This document shows, one piece after another, positions 58,763-64,000 of a stretch of 64,000 nt of DNA. Made by a program: the position numbers and the translations under genes. The notes under the pieces are model-generated. The model made no database searches, had not been told where the DNA came from, and saw only the letters and a list, made by a program, of their open reading frames with translations. The first letter of the stretch is position 1, and the number at the start of each line of letters is the position of its first letter. Origin of the DNA: Protopterus annectens (taxonomy: Eukaryota; Chordata; Ceratodontiformes; Protopteridae); NCBI RefSeq assembly GCF_019279795.1, contig NC_056737.1, forward strand, positions 1,194,850,665-1,194,914,664, written 5' to 3'.

Positions 58763-60055
58763 GAAGAAAAAGTAGACAGACATAATAAAGTCATAACATT
58801 CAAGCAAAAAAATTGAGAAACTATATGTTAGTTTGTCAGATTAAAAACTCAACAGACATAATAAAGTCATAATGTTCAAGCATAAATTATATGTAAAGCC
58901 TGATAATAGGGAGATGCATTGTTTACATAACAGATAATCATAACAATTATTAATGTTATACAGGTCATGAAATATGGTAACAGATTATATTGATGAAGGC
59001 ATAGAATGGTATATTCCAATTCATATTACCACAAAGGCAATCAGGGATTGTAAAAGACTTGAAATTATAAGCAGGAAGATTTACAGCAGTCAGGTGCATC
59101 AAACGTATTAAAAAACAAACAAGCAAATAAACAGAAATACTTTTGTATAAAATTATGCAGATGAAAACCTTGCAGATTATACAGAGCTGTTGCAAAAAAC
59201 AAGCACATGATGAAAAAAATGCGAAATGCAGATCTCTGTGAAGTAATCTGAAATGGACGGATGGTGCTTGGGCAATATAAGATGTTCTGGCCAAATATCC
59301 CCCAGTAGTATAAATATCACCTTCCCTGAAATGTGGCTATTACCCTAGTAGGACTAACCCTGTTAACAAAGGATAAATACTTAAATATACACTACCAAAA
59401 CGATATGTGGTTTCAACAGGAAATCCACTTGATCTTCCATTGCACCACCCAGAGTAGGGACTTACATCTTCAGATCATTAATTTTATAAGCTGTTTCAGC
59501 CTTAGAATCTTTTAAGTCCAGATATTGTATCAGGTGAATTCGACAGGAGGCATTCAGCAAACACAATGTTAGTTATGTCCTGTAAAACCTTCTGTCCACC
59601 TTTTATCCTCCTAGTGATGCACTACTTTTGGAACAGACGGATCTACAGGCTCTGTCATTATCTCTCTGTCTCTGACCATCCAGTACCACCTGCAGAAAAG
59701 CTTGAATTTCTATATTTCTTAAGTTGGCAAGTGTCTGGGCTTCATGATTTCTCTCCATCCCAACATAAAGGAGCTGAATCAAACGCACTTGTTTGTATTT
59801 CTTAACAAAAAGAGGAGACTTATATGCTTCAAATTAAGTAATGGTTCCAAGTGGATAGAAGTACTTGAGTCTTGACTGGCACAAGCCCAAAGTTCTTTTA
59901 CCAGTTAAGGTAAGATCAGATATTAAGATGATGGAATTTGGGGAAGGGGGTGTTTAGTCAATGGAAGATGGCAGCAGAATGCATGTCATTCTGATATAAA
60001 GTCCATGGTGCCCACCAAGCAGTGACTTGTACTTTGTTTAGTTGTCAAGCACTGT
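58763..60055. other. AT-rich intergenic DNA
   Basis: A duplicated CAGACATAATAAAGTCATAA (58777 and 58853) hints at a degenerate repeat. No gene recognised. Confidence 0.4.
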
Positions 60056-60059
60056 ATTC

Positions 60060-61585
60060 TTATTGTCCAAACAGAAAAAGCAATTACTAACTGATTACAG
60101 GTACTGCTATGGAGGCCTCTTTTGTTCCCTCATATGCAAAGTTATTTATCACATTTGTTGAAGAAAAAAGAATGCGTGATATTGACTTTTTAAAAGTAAA
60201 GAAAAGATATTTCATATTTAGGTTCATAGGTTTATACTAGGCTATCTGCCCTAAGGCATTTATGCCACCCCTTATACGAAAAAATACTGTGCCCATTAGT
60301 TTGTTGTGCCTCTGTCCAGCAGTGACACAGAGATGATTCCCGGGGTAAACCTACGATCTCCCATCCACAGGTCAAGATTTCTCTTGAACAGAGCCAGCGA
60401 GGTGCTCTGCCTCACATGGACCGGGATTTTATTCCACAGCATAGGGAGTCTCTGAGTGATAAATCTATCCCTCCAGCACGTCCTATTTATGTCCGTGCTA
60501 AGGTTTAAGTCGCTTGCTCTAGTGGTTTTGGTGGATTTGGATTTTTTGAGGTGGAGCATGTCCATTAATTCCGGGTTGGACATGGCCTTGTATGTCAGGC
60601 ACATGTCACCTCTGAGCAGACGGTATGCGACTGAATAGAGCTGGAGTTTCTTCAATCTGGCAGCATATGACAGATTTTGGAGTCCCTTTATCCTTTTGGT
60701 GAGGAACTTTTGGGGTCTCTCCAATTGCTGCAGATGTCGGGTGATGATTTTCTGTTTCTACATAGTGGTAATAAAGATGAATTTGTATTAGAGCTTTATA
60801 ACAATAATATGAGTCTTACGTTTACATATAAATGCCTCAAAGCTGACATTTATTATTCAAATGTATGTTTTGGATAGATGTAGATTCCTTGGGGACTAAG
60901 TTATGTAGGACAGAAAATACCCAACTTGTTTATTTGAATCGTAGTATTTACCATCCTATGCATGATTTAAAATGCCTGCTGCTGGGAGAGTTTATATGTA
61001 CCCACAAAACATGCAGTAAATGTTATGCTTTTCAAAGCATAAGCTAATTCTGTAGTTAAATATTTCCTTTGTCTAGGACATTAAAAGGATGATAAAGAGC
61101 AAACAGACTGGAATAGTTGTTTGACATGAAAAGTTTATATATGTTAAGGAAAGGAATGAAAGATCTGCAAAATTATCTTTAGATTATTTTTCTTATGAAT
61201 TTAGGAAGGCTTTATTTTATTAATGAATATAATGCCTTAAGCTCAATTATTATTAATTTGGTGCTCATAGTTTGGGATGTTTTAAAACATAATTCTGTAT
61301 TAGCTGTGTTAATTAAAAAATACAAATGAATGTAATATATGTAAATATCTTTTATGACTGGCTAATTCATAACTATTTAAAAGGCCATTTTCCAGAATTT
61401 TAAGTTTGACCGTTAAGGAGACTAAGTTGGCTACTTATGGTAAATTTAACAAATGTAATTTTGTTTCACCATGGCACAGGATTATTCATTTAAAATGTAA
61501 TATTAAAGAAAAATTCACTTCAATGACTACAGCTGTTATCTGTGCCATCTGGTACACACATCTCTGGGGATTCAATAAGCTCCCA
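60060..61585 (+). mobile_element. Third Penelope-like element, interrupted by CR1
   Basis: GTAMEASFVPSYAKLF is the Penelope RT block, followed by EEKRMRDIDFLK. CR1 then interrupts (60219-60742), and the RT resumes at the catalytic DDFLFLHSGNKDEF. After it come CRTENTQLVYLNRSIYHPMH and GEFICTHKTCSKCY, then a decayed stretch with FINEYNALSSIIINLV, then KFNKCNFVSPW and KFTSMTTAVICAIWYTHLWG. The last two are the Cys motif and the start of the GIY-YIG region. The rest of the endonuclease is missing; the 50 bp array begins shortly after. Subfamily differs from the 23-28 kb copies. Confidence 0.75.
60219..60742 (-). mobile_element. CR1 LINE, 5'-truncated, inserted in the RT of a Penelope element
   Basis: A 142-codon open frame on the minus strand reads MERPQKFLTKRIKGLQNLSY, AARLKKLQLYSVAYRLLRGD, INRTCWRDRFITQRLPMLWN, and SLALFKRNLDLWMGDRRFTP. 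The 3' end AGCCTAGTATAAACCTATGA is the CR1 tail. The intact frame suggests a fairly recent insertion. It sits just before the catalytic DD of the Penelope RT. Confidence 0.88.
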
Positions 61586-61654
61586 TGTAGGCTTTGCGCG
61601 ATGCCTACACAGAGTGTATGTGTTTGCGCAATGAGCAGCACTGCTAATCGCATA

Positions 61655-61800
61655 TGTCTGGTAAATTTAACAGATACAATTTTGTTTCACCATGGCTTAG
61701 GATGTTTCATTTAAAATGTACATATTAAAGAAAGTTGTACTTCAGTGACTCCAAGTGTTATGTAAGTTGTCTGGTGCACATATGCTTGGGATTTGAAAAC
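61655..61800 (+). repeat. Duplicate of the Penelope Cys-motif segment
   Basis: CTGGTAAATTTAACAGATAC, TTTTGTTTCACCATGGCTTA and TTCATTTAAAATGTACATATT repeat the segment at 61437-61580 (TGGTAAATTTAACAAATGTA and following) with about 80 percent identity by eye. It lies directly before the 50 bp array. Confidence 0.75.
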
Positions 61801-63560
61801 TCCACTAGTGGCAGTGCTAATCACATACGCATGCTGTGCATCATGCTTATGCCACTAGCAGCAGTGCTAATCATATATGCATGCTGTGCATTGAGCTTAC
61901 ACCACTTGCAGCAGTACTAATCACATATGCATGCTGTGGTTTGAGCTTACACCACTAGCAGCAGTGCTAATCACATATGCATGCTGTGCACCAAGCTTAC
62001 ACCACTAGCAGCAGTGTTAACCACATATGCATGCTGTGCACCATGCTTACACCACCAGCAACAGTGCTAATCACATATGCATGCTGCACCTCATGCTTAC
62101 AGCACTAGCAGCAGTGCTCATCACATATGCATGCTGCACATTGTGCTTACACCACTAGCAGCAGTGCTAAACACATATGCATGCTGCACCTCATGCTTAC
62201 ACCACTAGCAGCAGTGCTAACACATATGCATGCTGCGCATTGTGCTTACACCACCAGCATCAGTGCTAATCAAATATGCATGCTGCACCTAACGTTTACA
62301 CCACTGGCTGCAGTGCTAATCATATATGCATGCTGTGCCTCATGCTTACACCACTAGCAGCAGTGCTAATTGCATATGCATGTTGTACATTATGCTTACG
62401 CCACAAGCAGCAGTGCTAATCACATATGCATGGTGCACACCACACTTACACCACTCGCAGCAGTGCTAATCACATATGCATGCTGCGCCTTGGTGGTTTA
62501 CACCACTAGCAGCAGTGTTAATCACATATACATGCTGCACATTGTGCTTACACCACCAGCAGCAGTGCTAATCACATATGCATGCTGTGCACCATGCTTA
62601 CAGCACTAGCAGCAGTGCTAATCACATAGGCATGCTGCTCATTGTGCTTACAGCATTAGCATCAGTGCTAGTCATATATGCATACTGTGCCTCATATTTA
62701 CACCACTAGCAGCAGTGCTAATCACATATGCATGCTGCACATTGCGCTTACACCACTAGCAGCAGTGCTAAATACATATGCATGCTGCACCTCATGCTTA
62801 CACCACTAGCAGCAGTGCTAACACATATGCATGCTGCGCATTGTGCTTATACCACCAGCATCAGTGCTAATCAAATATGCATGCTGCACCTAACGTTTAC
62901 ACCACTAGCTGCAGTGCTAATCATATATGCATGCTGTGCCTCATGCTTACACCACTAGCAGCAGTGCTAATTGCATATGCATGTTGTACATTATGCTTAC
63001 GCCACAAGCAGCAGTGCTAATCACATATGCATGGTGCACACCACGCTTACACCACTCGCAGCAGTGCTAATCACATATGCATGCTGCGCCTTGGTGGTTT
63101 ACACCACTAGCAGCAGTTTTAATCACATATACATGCTGCACATTGTGCTTACACCACCAGCAGCAGTGCTAATCACATATGCATGCTGTGCACCATGCTT
63201 ACAGCACTAGCAGCAGTGCTAATCACATAGGCATGCTGCTCATTGTGCTTACAGCATTAGCATCAGTGCTAGTCATATATGCATGCTGTGCCTCATATTT
63301 ACACCACTAGCAGCAGTGCTAATCACATATGCATGCTGCACATTGTGCTTACACCACCAGCAGCAGTGCTAATCACATATGCATGCTGTGCATCATGCTT
63401 ACAACACTTGCAGCAGTGCTAATCACATATGCATGCTGTGCATTGCGCTTACACCACCAGAAGCAGTGCTAATCACATATGCATGCTGCACATTGTGCTT
63501 ACACCATGAGCAGCAGTTAATCCCATATGCATACTGTGCATCATGCTTACATGAATACAA
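61801..63560. repeat. 50 bp minisatellite, about 35 units, with a 601 bp higher-order period
   Basis: The unit contains AATCACATATGCATGCTG, a variable GCACATTGTGCTTACA segment and CCACTAGCAGCAGTGCT. The 50-base spacing is visible at 61921/61971. A block of 12 units is repeated almost exactly 601 bases later (for example CACATATGCATGCTGCGCAT at 62221 and 62822), and a third block begins near 63312. Each unit carries ATATGCATGC, a near-palindrome. Apparent peptides (HMHAAHCAYTTSSS) are products of the repeat. Confidence 0.95.
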
Positions 63561-63644
63561 GTAATGTTTTGTGGGCAGAAAGTGTTGCCATCTAGGAAAC
63601 TCTCCAGAGCAGCACAAATGCAGAAACAAAATGCATACAAGTTT

Positions 63645-63765
63645 GACTATTTATTTATTTATTTTTATTTATTTTCAGTTTGTTTACCGGGGAAGTCCAC
63701 TGGACCACAAAGTACCCATTTTCAGTGGAGACCCCAGGAGAAAAGCTCCATAGGCAGTACAAACA
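63645..63765 (-). mobile_element. L2-type 3' tail, inverted
   Basis: (TTTA)n, then GTTTGTTTACCGGGGAAGTC, CCATTTTCAGTGGAGACCC and CAGGAGAAAAGCTCC: the reverse complement of the L2 tail with its A-rich end. Confidence 0.78.
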
Positions 63766-64000
63766 AGGATACATAATGCAAGAGGTAAAATACAATGTCC
63801 AAACAGTCAGGAAGATGTGAAATGCAGAGTATACATAGTAAGAGTGCAAAAACAACTTTAGGTAATCACATATTTACAATATTTACATACTTACAGTCAA
63901 CTGAAAGCCAGCTAAAACCATTTTGGTGGAAAATAGAAATGAAATAAGAGAGTAGATTGGTGCTGGAGTATAGAGGGATTAGTAGAGAAAATCCCTTGAA
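63766..64000. other. Unassigned DNA at the window edge
   Basis: Possibly 3' UTR of the L2 or SINE whose tail precedes it; no further match was seen. Confidence 0.3.

Noticed and set aside
61801-63560. CRISPR-like appearance of a regularly spaced repeat
   Set aside because: Units are contiguous 50-mers that vary gradually, with no unique spacers, and the context is a vertebrate-type genome.

Overview
This is non-coding DNA from a large, transposon-rich vertebrate genome. No complete host gene is visible. The repeat mix is CR1, L2, L1/Tx1-like and RTE LINEs, several Penelope-like elements (PLEs), Ty3/gypsy remnants, hAT and PIF/Harbinger transposons, tRNA-derived SINEs with LINE tails, and long satellite arrays. 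Abundant CR1 and L2 with several PLEs and almost no exons in 64 kb suggests a giant-genome fish or amphibian, such as a lungfish or salamander. That is inference from repeat content; no species marker was seen.

Layout. 1-3.0 kb: one CR1 copy nested in another. 3-5.7 kb: (CA)n, an L2 tail and a candidate host exon on the minus strand. 5.7-10.7 kb: an 80-82 bp minisatellite split by a 4.07 kb hAT-like element with an exact 8 bp target duplication. 11.3-12.2 and 19.3-20.2 kb: decayed Ty3/gypsy integrase and reverse transcriptase/RNase H. 14.8-18.4 kb: a nearly full-length CR1 (SGNH esterase ORF1, APE endonuclease, RT). 21.95-22.35 kb: a 395 bp inverted-repeat element. 22.4-28.6 kb: a PLE complex with an inverted partial copy, a main body and a second PLE. 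28.7-30.3 kb: a minus-strand RTE fragment. 30.39-45.33 kb: one minus-strand L1/Tx1-like element bounded by a 17 bp target duplication and blown open by an L2, a non-autonomous PLE, an L2 tail and a CR1. 45.5-49.3 kb: a second candidate exon, (CA)n and a Harbinger remnant. 49.4-55.5 kb: a TATCTR-type hexanucleotide satellite, interrupted by CR1 and bounded by a CpG-rich 352 bp element. 56.1-57.6 kb: a 62 bp minisatellite, then a MIR-like SINE and a third candidate exon. 60.1-61.8 kb: a third PLE broken by CR1. 61.8-63.6 kb: a 50 bp array with a 601 bp higher-order period.

Two threads tie the window together. First, LINE/SINE partnerships: L2-type 3' tails occur on L2 copies and on two SINEs, while another SINE carries the CR1-type tail. 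Second, the PLE 3' regions carry hammerhead-ribozyme-like cores; the clearest is present in both inverted arms of the 810 bp element at 38.85-39.66 kb. Beneath the repeats, three short minus-strand segments look like exons. Each has good splice signals, a length divisible by three and phase 1 at both ends, so the window may lie inside huge introns of one unrecognised minus-strand gene.
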